Shown here in pieces: positions 1 through 11,082 of a stretch of DNA of 64,000 bases. The position numbers and the translations under genes were made by a program. Numbering within the stretch: position 1 is the stretch's first letter; the number at the start of each line of letters is the position of its first letter. Below the pieces are notes generated by a model. That model saw only the letters and a program-made list of their open reading frames with translations, ran no database searches and was not told where the DNA came from. Source of the DNA: Isoetes taiwanensis (Eukaryota > Streptophyta > Lycopodiopsida > Isoetales > Isoetaceae); NCBI GenBank assembly GCA_021234155.1, contig JAJEKV010000249.1, forward strand, positions 246,001 through 310,000. The letters run 5' to 3'.

Positions 1-20
1 GTAATGTTATATAGAGTTAC

Positions 21-671
21 CTGTAATTGGAATTTGCATAACATTGCCGATGGTACTGTTACTATTGAGACCAGTCAGATTGGAAGTAGTAATACCATAT
101 TCTATAGCAATTCCAGACACTGTGCCATTTTCTTTGAACTTATAAGTAGCATAGAAAGTAGGCTTGCCCTTGAAAGTATGAGAGTGACAAGCACAAGAAT
201 AAGGGATGATGAAATTTTGGCCAGGAAATATCGTACTAACATCTGTGATGTTACTAATATCTGCAATCTCCTGGTATGTGACGAGATCATTATACTTTGT
301 GGTTATTTTCGACAACCAATCCCCATCTTGAACTGTATAAGTGGTAAGTTACCTTTCCTAACATTATTCACACATGACCAAGAAACAGAGACTCTGATCA
401 CATCCCCTGTGTAAACAAGTGTGTCTTTGACATTTTCAGCTTTAGTATCATAATTATTTGCCTCCACTACTTTATCAAAATCAACAAAAAAGAGAGAAGC
501 AGTGTCTGCCAAGGGCATGTTAGTTGATGCACTGTAAGCAATGATAGACTCACAAGGAGAGTCCCCAGTATGGCAGCTTTCATTAAAAGAGGTAAATGCA
601 TAACCATGCTGATAGATGAGAAACAAGAAGGAAAAAGGGATCAGAGAATGCCTTGAGCTTGGATGTGCCAT
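21..671 (-). pseudogene. LysM-domain receptor-like gene, first exon (partial, one frameshift)
   Basis: The reading starts at an ATG at 671 and gives a hydrophobic N-terminus (SLIPFSFLFLIYQHGYAF) that looks like a signal peptide. It is followed by a Cys motif (CHTGDSPC) and three LysM-like units: one around NMPLADTASLFFVDFDKV to SWSCVNN, one around VQDGDW to IPYSCACHS, and one around TFYATYKFKENGTVSGIA. The paired CxC motifs between units are typical of plant LysM receptor kinases and CEBiP/LYP-type proteins, which bind chitin or related glycans at the cell surface. The frame changes near 347-350, between the first CxC and the second LysM, so one indel separates two otherwise good halves. The exon ends in a strong donor (ACAG|GTAACT, exon end at 21), so further exons, including any kinase, lie outside the window. 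Family assignment is firm; receptor kinase versus receptor-like protein cannot be decided. Confidence 0.75.
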
Positions 672-1035
672 GCTGTTTGGAGCAAACAGGTGCCGGAGTT
701 GGAGGCACATGCTTCTCTTCCCAGTGCCGGATGGCCATAGCTTAGTTTATGTCCGAACCTTAGGAATGGCCATACCTTAGTTTATGCCAGGATTGACCGT
801 CTATATATGCTTGACAGATCAAGACTTCTACATATGCCGTATCCTTCTTCCCCAATAAATTCAATGACAGGCTCTTCTTTAAGCATCTCCCCAAAATAAA
901 CTCTGGGTCTAAAACTTGAAAATGTGGATTGATCCTCTGCGTTCAGAGGCATGGCGATGCCGTTTATCCAGTTTCACACCGGCTGCCCAGCAACACTGGC
1001 GATCGCCAGTTTACAACCAACAATAAGTTTAGAGC

Positions 1036-1086
1036 AGTTTTTTGCATATCCTAGGCATATTCCAGCATATGCCTAGGATATGCCAA
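1036..1086. repeat. Near-perfect inverted repeat (hairpin)
   Basis: Two arms of about 22 bases built on GCATATCCTAGGCATAT pair around a loop of only a few bases. The arms differ by about one base. It may be the fold-back of a tiny element or a cruciform-forming site; no flanking duplication is obvious. Confidence 0.7.
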
Positions 1087-1597
1087 AAACCCACATGAGC
1101 ACCCTAGGGGCAACCCAAAAAACTGAAAAATCAAAAGGAAAGCCTATGTGATGCCATAGAATTGGCTTGCTCTCATATGCCATCGCTGCCATAGCCTACA
1201 ATAGTTCCAGAATGGGTCTGCAGGGAGTTTCAGCCACTTTCGACGGCAAGGTTAAGCAAGCATAGAGCTTTCCATAGAAAATATTTAGGGCGGGCTTGCT
1301 CTCCAGTCTGAGGCAGTGGCCCTGCATTGTCTCTATTGGCTTTAAGCAGTATTTAGTCCACCATTTTTTGGTAATGAAAACATGCAATTCTGGTGTCCAG
1401 CATATCAGCTACGATAGGTCTTTTTGATTAGCAATTAGAGATTTACGCTCTTTCTAGGCCTCGATATCCGCCAGAGCTTTTTCCCTTTTTAGCATCACAT
1501 ACAAGGAATCATACAAAAGCATGGAATGTTAGCATAAAAAATGGCCAGTCTGCAAGCATGGTATGCTTTTCTATTTACAAACCCTAATTTGTATCCC

Positions 1598-1715
1598 TAA
1601 ATCTAATGTTCATAATATTTGCAGTTAGCAGATTATTTCGACACTGTTATAGGCTTTCTAAATCTAATGTCTATAATTTTTGCAGTTAGTAGACTATTTT
1701 GACACTGTTATAGCC
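1598..1715. repeat. Tandem duplication, two copies, period 61 bp
   Basis: The block beginning TAAATCTAATGT and ending CACTGTTATAG is present twice in direct orientation with a few substitutions. Confidence 0.8.
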
Positions 1716-2364
1716 ACAGATGTTAGCAAATAACAATTAGAGCATGTTGTAAAACGACCAAACATAACATATGATGTAGCTTTAGAAAAGATGAGTTTTG
1801 AAGATCTTAGTGTCATAATAGGTCCTACTCTACTTGATGTGCATGGACTTGCATCAGGAGCTTACCAAAGTTAAGGCGACCCAGCACAGCCAATCATATC
1901 ATCTTATCAAATGGCGAATAACAGCTCTAGCAGATTTTCAACTTCCGAGTTTCTTATCATGGAATCAGACACTTTTAAATTGATGCTACTCCTTTCAGCA
2001 TCGGTTCAAGCAACTGATCATAGGTAAAAGGTTTGAGCTTCTGTGCTGGAATGTGCGCTTTAGAGTTTTTGGTAACTGGAAAGGATAATTTTGTTTTAAA
2101 ACAAGTAGCTTATTGGCCCTTTTGAATGGGTTGTTGTATGTATATATGTACTACTTTCTGTGATTTCTCTCTAAGTTTTTTGTTTAAGAGTTGCAATTTC
2201 ACGGGGAAGTGTTGTGATAAAAAACTTATGAATTATGACGTAAATTTGCTATACACTACCGCTATAAGTTCTGCATCAGAGCTTCTAATGCAATACGTGT
2301 TCGAAAGAAATGCTCTAGCACTGAATACTTAACACTTTTTGAATGAAAAGAACTTTGGCTGTAA

Positions 2365-2468
2365 CTTAAAAATGTAAGTTATATGTAGATTGTGAATTTG
2401 ACATGTTGGACATGCTCTTAAAAATGTAAGTTATATGCAGGTTGTGAATTTGACATGTTGAACATGCT
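2365..2468. repeat. Tandem duplication, two copies, period 52 bp
   Basis: The block CTTAAAAATGTAAGTTATAT through GACATGTTG.ACATGCT is present twice in direct orientation with about three substitutions. Confidence 0.8.
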
Positions 2469-3167
2469 TTGCCAACATTAGCTTTAATTTTGAAGCCATG
2501 CAAATGGCTTGTAGACATTTTATTTAATATATTCTCATTGCTTGAAAATTTGAGTGGATATCTACATGTAATCCTCAGGTAATTCTTTGCTAACATATGA
2601 CAATTAATTAACTAACTAATGCTATCTACACCTATTTCGTTTGCATTGTTATGTAGTTATCAGTGCACACACAATTGCCTTACAAATAATGTCTAACATT
2701 GCGAAGCACCCAGAGGTCCAGTTCGAGAAGGGAATCCTCATTGAGTTCAATTCCCTCAATATGGTGACTTATATGACCCTTTAATAATATCCATTAAGCA
2801 GAAGCGTGACATTAAGTTTTGAATCTATTGTGGAATACAATTGAATAGAACCAACCCATTAGATTAACACGCTCAACAGTTGTAGTATGTTATAGTGAAG
2901 GTTAAGCCCCAAGCTTTAGCACCAAGGTTTCAAGCTTCATCCAGTCATTCTAATAAAAAATATTGCTTACAATGTTATCTTTGACTACAAGTCTTCAAAA
3001 CTTTAATTCAACTTTGGCGAGCATATATTAAATGTTCACATCATTTTTCAACTCGCTGACCACACCATATTGTATCCAAGACCAAGTCATAACCTAATGT
3101 CCAATGTTATTTTGGATCATACTTGCCCCCATGGAGACTCGAACTCGAGCCTTGCTCTAATACCAAA

Positions 3168-3657
3168 TGTAATGTTCTTAATCGACATGCCCTTAACCAA
3201 CTGGGCAAAACCATCTAGGCAGTTATGAGTAGTAGCTTCTATCCATTTATGTTAGTGTCTTGGAAACGCGATACCAAGATCCACTCGACGCGATCTCCCA
3301 TGGGTCCGTTACAAAAAACATTCAACATTCACTACTCAAGCGGCCTCCCATGTGTCCGTTACAATATCTCCCACTAGAACTATGGTCGTCCTCGAGCATC
3401 TCCAGAGACCACACCATCCCGTGGTGTCCAAGACCATACTGTCAAACGGTATCCAAGTCATACATGCCCCCATAGAGACTCAAACTTGAGCTCTACTCTG
3501 ATACCAAATGTAACGTTTCTAACCGACATGCTCTTAACCAATTGAGCAAAAACGGTCTAGATGTTTATGACTAGTCGCTTCTACCCATTTCTCGGGAATG
3601 CCACACAGGCACATTTAAGGATCAAATACGTGAGCGATCGACCATGGGACCGTTACA
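3168..3657 (-). mobile_element. TRIM-like LTR cluster (two short LTRs in tandem, tRNA-iMet PBS)
   Basis: Read on the minus strand, a sequence starting TGTAACG and ending CGTTACA spans 3657-3509 (149 bp). A related copy, TGTAACG to CATTACA, spans 3313-3168 (146 bp). Each is followed by TTTGGTAT(C/T)AGAG, the primer-binding site expected for initiator Met tRNA (for the first, 3496-3506). A purine-rich GTGGGAGAT stretch precedes a third, truncated TGTAACG start at 3363. There is no coding capacity, and LTR plus internal part is only about 350 bp, so this fits a terminal-repeat retrotransposon in miniature that recombined into a tandem LTR-internal-LTR-internal form. The internal parts also contain GGTTAAG and GAGTTCGAGTC, which resemble tRNA A and B boxes, so a tRNA-derived SINE is the alternative reading. 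Confidence 0.6.
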
Positions 3658-4441
3658 ATTTTCACCTGCTATTGTCATGAGGTTGCTAAATGGTTCTTAG
3701 ATTCTTTAACTAGAGATTTTCAAGACAAATATTTTGTCTAAACCTAGACAAGGTTAAGAAGGAGTTGTTTTTCTTTGCAAGATGGAAAGAGGCATTTTAA
3801 TCAAGAGTATGAATACAATACATATGTATGCCATCTAACTCTATAAGCACATAAAAGATGCCATCGAAATACAAGCCTCAAACACCTAATAGAGGAGATT
3901 AATTATAAGAATTAATCTAAAGATACTAAATCCAAATATGTTCTCTCATATCTGGCTCAAGGGAAGAACATCCATAACTCATCGGCGTTTTCTCCTCTCT
4001 CAGCAGTTCCCTTGACTCTTTTTTTTTTTAATACCAGGTAGGGGAGGGGCTTCTCCCTGCTTGGTTTAACAGCTTGGCGTCTTTTTCCATATTGAGACAT
4101 GTTCTTCCTCGATCTTGTCCCTTCTTTTGCCATCCTTCAGCCTTCGGCCTCGGTCCCGTTTTGATAAGGAAGTTCTCTTTTTGTCGGGAGCTTTTGTCTG
4201 TTTTCATGGGAGCCTTTCGAGAATCCCATCGATCCGAGCCATTGGATCGGCATTCTCGAATGGGCGAGCATGCATCTCTTGCATGCATGCATGCATTTTC
4301 TGTGGCTCTGGTTCATTTGGGATCGCTATTTCTTGCAGCTTCTTCATCGACTTCTCATTGGCGTTTTCTCCTCTCTCGGCAGTTCCCTGAACTCCCACCC
4401 ACCCTCCCTTAATGTGTATATTATTGTAAATGTTGTTTTTG

Positions 4442-4529
4442 TTGCGTGGCACGCATGACCAGCCCCTCGCTTTTTCGAGGTTTTTTTTGTCGCGTGGCAC
4501 GCGTGACCAGCCCCTCGCTTTTCGAGGTT
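4442..4529. repeat. Tandem repeat, two copies of about 45-50 bp
   Basis: GCGTGGCACGC followed by TGACCAGCCCCTCGCTTTT and CGAGGTT is repeated twice directly. Each unit also contains a small CCTCG/CGAGG palindrome. Confidence 0.75.
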
Positions 4530-4669
4530 GTTGTTTTCTTATCTTTGTGTTCTAGTTTGTTGATGTGCAGGTACAGCGGGATGCGCGACTCCGTCTTCTT
4601 CAGGCTTCGGGGGTTTCTTTGTGGGGGCGTTTGTTTTTGCAGCCTTACATTGTGTCCAAGCCCCTTGCA

Positions 4670-4743
4670 GAGGGCTTATCACTAGGGCTTTTCCTCGAAA
4701 ACCCGAAAGGGCGAGGTTTTTTAAATCCCGATGATAAGCTCTT
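4670..4743. repeat. Imperfect hairpin of about 75 bp
   Basis: AGAGGGCTTATCA and CCTCG on the left pair with CGAGG and TGATAAGCTCT on the right, giving two nested stems around an A/G-rich loop. The neighbouring tandem repeat contains related CTCGCTTTTCGAGG palindromes. Confidence 0.6.
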
Positions 4744-5781
4744 TGCAGGTACACTTAACTGACATCTGTAGAATTTTTTTGGGGTCCAAATAATATAACT
4801 AGATATTCCCTGTATTTTTTCATTGTGGGTAGCTTGCAAATATGCAGCTACTCATGCTCAACCATTGTAGAATTCTGCTGAGATTAATGAAAAGCCTAGC
4901 TAGGGAGCTTTTGTCTGTTTTCATGTGAGCCCTTCGAGAATTTATGATTAACATATCTACCCTTAGCTTATGAATAATTAATGCACTATTAATAATTCAT
5001 AGTGACGTGTCATGTATTTATACCCAAAAGGTATATAAATACGTGGAATATCACAACAAAGGATTCGATGGTTCGCAATTTAAAGTGGCACTGGGCTCGG
5101 GGGCGCGTGGATGCCATGGAGCAGAGGAGCAAGAGTTGCTTAAGATATGGTGGAGGGGTTCGGCCAGGAGACGGATTTTGGAGTTGATTCTAGAGCCAGA
5201 CGATTGTATATGCAGTTTCTCTTCTCGGTATTTCTTGGAAACGGGAGATTAACGATTTTGCCTAACTGCCATAGCCAAAAGCTTCTTTCATTATTCTTCT
5301 CCTGAGTCTAACAACTCATGGAAAAAATACAAAGACTTCGGCCTGTTTTGGGTGATGGGATTGCTTCCTCTCTTTTTCTCTTCACAAGGCATCCTCCTCT
5401 TCGTACATGAATGTCTGGTTTTTGGTTTAAATGGATTGTAATGTCATGTCATTTTGAAGACTAGTTTGTTGGTTTAAATCAATTGTAATGGCATGGCATT
5501 CTGAAGAATAGCAGCTGTGGCAAATCAAGTTTTTCTTTTTCCATTTGGATGCAGCGAGATGATTGCTTCCTAAATTTCAATTTCTTTACAACTTCTTCTT
5601 CTGGCACTCTTGGATGTTTTGACATCTTTATTTTTCATGGAATTCAACAAAATTGCTGACTATTTGCAGGGGCAATAAGTGAAACACCTTTTCTCTTGCA
5701 CTGTTGTAAATAGTAAATTGCGACTGTTGTATCAGATTGACATGTACTTCCATAATTCCATTGTGGAAATCCCTCTGGCAG

Positions 5782-5935
5782 GGCTACGTGTTGCTTCAGC
5801 AGGTCCAGTCTGGTGCAATCCAGAGTTATATCAGACTTCTTATAGTGTTCTTGCAATTCAACTGTATCTTATTATTTTTCAAGGAAGAGAGAACTGTTTC
5901 AGAATCTGTGTAATTACCTTTGTAATGTAATAATT
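5782..5935. repeat. 154-bp copia-flanking duplication, left copy
   Basis: The segment from GGCTACGTGTTGCTTCAG to the base before the left LTR is repeated at 11083-11236, one base beyond the right LTR. By eye the copies are the same length and differ at about four positions (roughly 97% identity). It is the only direct repeat flanking the element; no 5-bp target duplication is seen. Confidence 0.9.
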
Positions 5936-6512
5936 TGATGAATTTCAAACACAATGATACTAACAGATAATCTATTCAAAGATTAAATTGAATAGAAACA
6001 AGCAATGAGTTCTAGCAAATTTCTCCTTTTGATTTATCTTCACAACTTAAACCATTGTTTTTCAAACCTTATAATAGCTATAGTAAAATCACTGTAGCAT
6101 TGGTATTGACCAAGCTACTGTAGCTTGGTTGACCTGCATCCGATAGCCCAAGCATTAGGTCAGAATTCCATCCAGCACCTGCGATCAACTGTAATATGTC
6201 TGATACACAAATCAATACTTCTTGTTTATGTTATAGCCCTGGATCCGGCCACCAAGGCGGACCGATCAAGCTATGCTTATCCTGTATAACTCAAACGGGA
6301 AGGTTTGAACCAAGTTTTCCCCTTAGGCACATATTAGGTGTCCATTTACCATTAATAAAAAAATGTCTTCATCGAATCCATGGTCTAATGGCCTAATGGC
6401 ACCTTAGAAATAACTGACCATCACCTGCATTAGGTAAAGCAAATCCCAACCTCATGATATGGTCTTCAATCTTAGACTTGATCAACCAATTATAACATGA
6501 ACTATTCTAACA
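5936..6512 (-). repeat. Copia 3' LTR
   Basis: 577 bp, TG...CA ends in minus orientation. On its internal side lies the polypurine tract. Confidence 0.9.
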
Positions 6513-6521
6513 TTCCCCCTT
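6513..6521 (-). other. Copia polypurine tract
   Basis: AAGGGGGAA on the minus strand immediately precedes the 3' LTR start TGTTAG, the expected plus-strand primer position. Confidence 0.75.
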
Positions 6522-8126
6522 CATGTTATAATCCAAACATCTGATTAAACATTTCAACTCTGTAAACCTTTTCTCTGGCAGTGCCTTAGTGAGCAGATCT
6601 GCTAACTGTTTCAAAGTGTTCACATATGTCAACTTTACTATGTTCTTTCCAACTATTTCCCTGATAAAATGCAGCTCCAGTTCAATGTGTTTTGACCTCT
6701 CATGAAACACAGGATCCTTTGTCATTGCTATACAACTTGTATTGTCACAGTACAATTCTGTTGCCTTGCCTTGATTATAACCAAGTTCTATCAAAAGTCT
6801 TCTTTCCCATATGACTTCTTTTGTGACTAATACTGCTGAAGCATATTCAGCTTCGGCACTAGACATTGTAGTGGCATTCTGCTTTTTGCACTTCCAACTA
6901 ACTGGAGCTCCCCCAAAAAATGTTAAATAGCCTGAGGTAGATTTTTTGCTATCTAGATCTCCTCCCCAGTCAGCATCACAGTATGCCAATAACTGTAGAT
7001 TTTCAGAACAGTAACTAATGCCATGATTCATGGTGCCCTTCAAATACCTTAAGACCCGTTTTGCAGCTATCCAATGCTCCCTCCCTGAATCATTGTTGTA
7101 TCTGCTTAACATATTTACCACATAAGCTATATCAGGTCTAGTGCAGTTAGCCACATAAGATAAGCAACCAATTAATGACATTTATGGTACATTAATCATT
7201 TCTTCTCGATCTGCATCAGTCTTGGGGCCATTCTGGCAGATATCTTACACCCTGGAACTATAGGAGTTTTGCAAGTATTACAATCATTCATATTAAACTT
7301 GCTAAGCATCCCTTCAATCTGACCTTTATGAGTCAAATTTAGTATCTTATTGGCTCCGTCTCTGTGTACTTCAATTCCCAGGAATTTCTTTAGCTCATCA
7401 AGATCAGGCATCTTAAATTTACTTTTCAAAATGCTCTTGCAATGCTCCAAAATATTTATGCCATTTGACACCATGATGTTATCATCTACATAAAGTGCTA
7501 TTATACACCATTCAGCTCCTCTATAAAATTTATACAGATTTCCATCATTTTGCAATTTAGTAAAGCCTTGCTCTTTGAGAAAAGAGTCAATGCACTTATA
7601 TCACTCTCTTGGAGACTGCTTAAGACCATATACTGCCTTATTTAGTTTCCATACTCATGTAAATTTCCTCTTCTAACTTTGCATTTAAAAATGCTGTATT
7701 TACATCCATATGGTGCACTTCTAGGTCTGCTGCATTTGCAATTGATAACAATATCCTTATACTGTTCATTTTAACAAGTGGAGAAAAAGTCTCCTCATAG
7801 TCCTGACCATACTTCTGAGTAAAGCCTTGAGCTACCAAGCGTGCCTTAAATTTAGGAGTTACCCCATCTGCTTCTGTCTTTCTCTTGAAAATCCATTTGT
7901 TACCAACAATATTTTTTCCACTTGGCATATCCACCAGTTCATAAGTATTAGTTCTACCAAAGGATTGCATTTCAGCTTGCATAGCTTTCAACCATTCTTT
8001 ACAGTCAGGGGAATTCATTGCTTCATCATAAGACTTAGGTACTGAGATATCCAAATGCATCAAGATTTCAAACAAACTGAGTACCTCACCTTCATTTTCT
8101 CTAAGTCTTTTGCTCCTGCCCATGTT
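6522..8126 (-). pseudogene. Copia reverse transcriptase and RNase H (broken)
   Basis: Three overlapping pieces carry copia RT/RNase H. The N-terminal RT piece (about 8123-7638) has GNKWIFKRKTEADG, ARLVAQGFTQ and HHMDVNTAFLNAKLEEEIYM. The middle piece (7555-7196) has ALYVDDNIMV, the catalytic YVDD. The last piece (7181-6507) has the RNase H motifs YCDADWGGD, SSAEAEYASA, YCDNTSC and DLLTKALP. Sequence between the first and second pieces is frameshifted and shortened (the region of KAVYGLKQSPREW is readable only in another frame), and a stop separates the second from the third. The function would be reverse transcription in the element's particles; this copy is non-functional. Confidence 0.9.
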
Positions 8127-8134
8127 ATCCCGTC

Positions 8135-9390
8135 CTAATGACTCAAGATTGGCTGCACCTTCTCGAAGTATCTCTGCTTCAGTTCTCCTCCTTTTCTTAA
8201 CATTTCTCCTTGGTTCACTTCTTGTTGCTCAGATGCAGTTTCAGGTTGCACACTTTCAGCCTGCACACTTTCAGTATCAACATCATTAGGTTCAGTTAAT
8301 AATTGCTTGACATTTACATCATCATCATCATCACCCACTATACTAGTAGGTTCAACTTGTGCATTCCCAAAGTTTTCCCTTCTTTCCTCTTTGCTATCAG
8401 CTGTAAGATCTTGGCTGTTAATCTTAGGCAACACCTTATAAAATTGTCCTTCATCAAACAATACATCCCTGCTTATTATGATCTTTCTCTTACTTGGATC
8501 ATACAATCTATACGCCTTAGATTGTTGATCATATCCCACCAAGTAAGTTATATAAGCCTTGTCATCCAGTTTCTTTCTCAACTCATCAGGTACATGGGCA
8601 AATGCCAAGCATCCATAGGCTTTAAGCCTTTCATATTCAAGCAACTTCTCTGACCATAATGCTTCAGGGATTTCCCCTTTAATACTTATAGATGGCAATA
8701 AATTCTGGACATATACTGCTGTTTTAACAGCTTCTTCCCAAAGGAAGTTAGGCAGGCCTGAATATTTGAATCCTTTGTTCTCAAGCAATAAACCTTGGTG
8801 AACCTGCTATAATCATCAATAAAAGTCATGAAGTATCTTTTGCCTGACAGACTGGTTACATTCAAAGGTCCACACAAGTCTGTATGAATCAGATCTAGCT
8901 TGTGCTTTGCTCTTTTTAATGATCTTTTAAATGGGAGTTTTGCATGCTTTCCCAAGATACATCCAACACATTTAAAATTCCTATCATTTTCTGCAGTCCC
9001 CTTTATCAATCCCTTTTTTATCATAAGCTTCACTGTATTAGAATTCACATGGCACATCCTTTCATGCCATGTTTTAACATTAGGACATGTTATCAGATTT
9101 ATTTCAGGAGCTACACAATGATCAACATTTAAACCAAACAAATTGCCAACCCTTTTGCCAATGAACTTTAATTTATTGCTGTGAAAAACTTTACAATGTA
9201 ATCTCTCAAAAAGGACCTTATAGCCAAGGTCTACTAGTTGACACACAAAAATCAAATTCCTAACTAGGCCTGGCACACAGAGCACATTTTCTAGCTTGAC
9301 TGCCTTTCCATCAAGATCGAACAGTTCCAGAATTCCAGAATCCTTGACCTCTTGCAAATCTCCATTGCCTCCTGAATCTATAATCATCAT
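8135..9390 (-). pseudogene. Copia protease remnant, GAG-pre-integrase and integrase with core deletion
   Basis: The N-terminal part reads IIDSGGNGDL (DSG-type protease active site), then the GAG-pre-integrase zinc region (WHERMCHVN...CVGCILGKH), then the integrase start HTDLCGPL and FIDDYSRFTKVY. At about 8806 the sequence jumps directly to LENKGFKYSGLPNFLWEEAV, which normally lies well after the second and third catalytic acids. The stretch expected to hold the DNGGEY-type and PQQNG..E motifs is missing, with a short GAGAAC-type match at the join. The C-terminal part (YGCLAFAHVPDELRKKLD) remains. Confidence 0.9.
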
Positions 9391-10468
9391 GTTATGATTA
9401 TTTTGTCATGCATTAAATGATATAACTCAGCACTTCTTACCTCATCATCTTCATTGTGTTCGTCCTCATCTCCATGAGCTTCCTGTGCCAGGTTTAAAGT
9501 TGGATTATCCTTCATGCCCTCCTTGCCTTTATATGCAGCTGCCCCCTTGTTTACTCTGCCCCTGCCCTTTCCCTTGAAGTTTTGCGCTCTTGGGCTTGAG
9601 CAATTTGAAGCAAAATGCCCCTTGCCTTCACAGTTATAGCAAACTATCTCTCTCCCTGCCTTCTTATGACAGTCAGCCTTCAAGTGACCATATTTGTTAC
9701 AATTGTAACATGGACCAATCCTTTCCTTGCTTGCAACATCACTCCCTTTTTTTGCTCTGAATTTTCCAGCATACAACACTTCAATGGCTTGGTCATCTTC
9801 CTCTTGGCCCATTTGTTTTTGTTCAAATTCTGTCCTTATTATTTGAATTGCATGTTCCTTTGACCTAGCAATATTCCTTAAGAGCGCCAGATAAGCATTA
9901 TGGGACACTGCCCTTGAGATGGCTAAAAGCTGACACTGTTCATTTAGAATTACCCCTGCCCCTTCTAAATCAGCAATGATTGAATCAAACTTTTCAAGAA
10001 ACTCTGTAATATTTTCTTTATCATGAAGTTTCAGTCTCCTCAATTGTTTTTCCAGCACATCTATCTGAGAAGAGGTTTTGGCTTCATAGTTCTTAATCAT
10101 GTATGACCACATTTCACTAGGACTTAATCCTCTAAGCTTAAGCTTAATTGCAGGCCCAACCTTACAACTAATAATTGCTTGAGCTTTGTTAACTTCGAGT
10201 TCATCATCTACCTGAATGCTTGATGATATTGTACCGTCCCTTCCTTCACTTGCTTCAGCATCTCCACCAACCGTGGAACCTTCTCTACTTGAGCTTGAGC
10301 TAGCTCCTGCAACATTGGCAGATCCTGCACTAACATTAGTAGCAGAACGTCTACCTGCACTTGGATCAACCAAATGGACTGGATGCTTTGTTTCCACACT
10401 TGGAAACCACTTTCTCCTTTAAACACCTCAATGGCATTAAGCAAATTAGCACCAAATCTACTAGACAT
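9387..10468 (-). pseudogene. Copia gag with two CCHC zinc knuckles (frameshifted near the N-terminus)
   Basis: The start at 10468 gives MSSRFGANLLNAIEVF then SGFQVWK. The frame then changes near 10390, and the main part (to 9387) contains KLRGLSPSEMWSYM, a coiled central region, and two knuckles, CYNCNKYGHLKADC and CYNCEGKGHFASNC. The homologous start of the second copia element at 63522 has an intact HILDVEELWEI-type segment after GFQVWK that is missing here, so a small deletion plus frameshift explains the break. gag normally packages the element RNA. Confidence 0.9.
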
Positions 10469-10487
10469 GATTATTTCACCTTGGATC

Positions 10488-10504
10488 TCTGGCTCTAATA
10501 CCAA
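10488..10504 (-). other. Copia primer-binding site (initiator Met tRNA)
   Basis: Minus strand TTGGTATTAGAGCCAGAG directly follows the 5' LTR. It matches the complement of the tRNA-iMet 3' end with one change from TGGTATCAGAGCC. Confidence 0.8.
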
Positions 10505-11081
10505 TGATGAATTTCAAACACAATGATACTAACAGATAATCTATTCAAAGATTAAATTGAATAGAAACAAGCAATGAGTTCTACCAAATTTCTCCTTTTA
10601 ATTTATCTTCACAACTTAAACCATTGTTTTTCAAACCTTATAATAGCTACAGTAAAATCACTGTAGCATTGGTATTGACCAAGCTACTGTAGCTTGGTTG
10701 ACCTGCATCCGATAGCCCAAGCATTAGGTCGGAATTCCATCCAGCACCTGCGATCAACTGTAATATGTCTGATACACAAATCAATACTTCTTGTTTATGT
10801 TATAGCCCTGGATCCGGCCGCCAAGGCGGACCGATCGAGCTATGCTTATCCTGTATAACTCAAACGGGAAGGTTTGAACCAAGTTTCCCCCTTAGGCACA
10901 TATTAGGTGTCCATTTACCATTAATAAAAAAACGTCTTCATCGAATCCATGGTCTAATGGGCTAATGGCACCTTAGAAATAACTGACCATCACCTGCATT
11001 AGGTAAAGCAAATCCCAACCTCATGATATGGTCTTCAATCTTAGACTTGATCGACCAATTATAACATGAACTATTCTAACA
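10505..11081 (-). repeat. Copia 5' LTR
   Basis: 577 bp, the same length as the 3' LTR, with about 10 substitutions and no gaps between them. Confidence 0.9.
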
Positions 11082-11082
11082 T

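Larger units (their letters stand above)
711..3167. other. Gene-free stretch with short local duplications
   Basis: No open frame here looks like a gene. The stretch lies upstream of the LysM gene, so its promoter must be in the first part, but no convincing TATA box stands out. It holds a near-perfect hairpin (1036-1086) and two small tandem duplications (1598-1715 and 2365-2468), listed separately. The rest is AT-rich spacer. Confidence 0.6.
3658..5781. other. Gene-free stretch with locally repeated blocks
   Basis: Many short open frames overlap here but none has a recognisable domain. The block GGCGTTTTCTCCTCTCT...CAGTTCCCT occurs at about 3983 and again near 4360. The block GGGAGCTTTTGTCTGTTTTC occurs near 4186 and again near 4901. 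The GC-rich middle (about 4020-4760) differs in composition from its AT-rich surroundings and looks like decayed repeat DNA. Confidence 0.5.
5936..11081 (-). mobile_element. Ty1/copia LTR retrotransposon, complete structure, inactivated
   Basis: Two 577-bp LTRs (5936-6512 and 10505-11081) flank a minus-strand internal region with PBS, gag, protease, integrase, reverse transcriptase, RNase H and PPT in copia order (integrase before RT). LTRs start TGTTAGAATAG and end TTCATCA. By eye they differ at about 10 positions with no gaps (about 98% identity), so insertion is fairly recent. Most differences are G/C on the right and A/T on the left. gag and pol are broken by frameshifts, and the integrase core is deleted, so this copy cannot move by itself. 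The outer LTR ends abut the 154-bp duplication. Confidence 0.95.

Noticed and set aside
4074-4500. Several overlapping 80-110 aa frames on both strands
   Set aside because: Chance frames in a GC-rich repeated region; they overlap each other and none has a motif.
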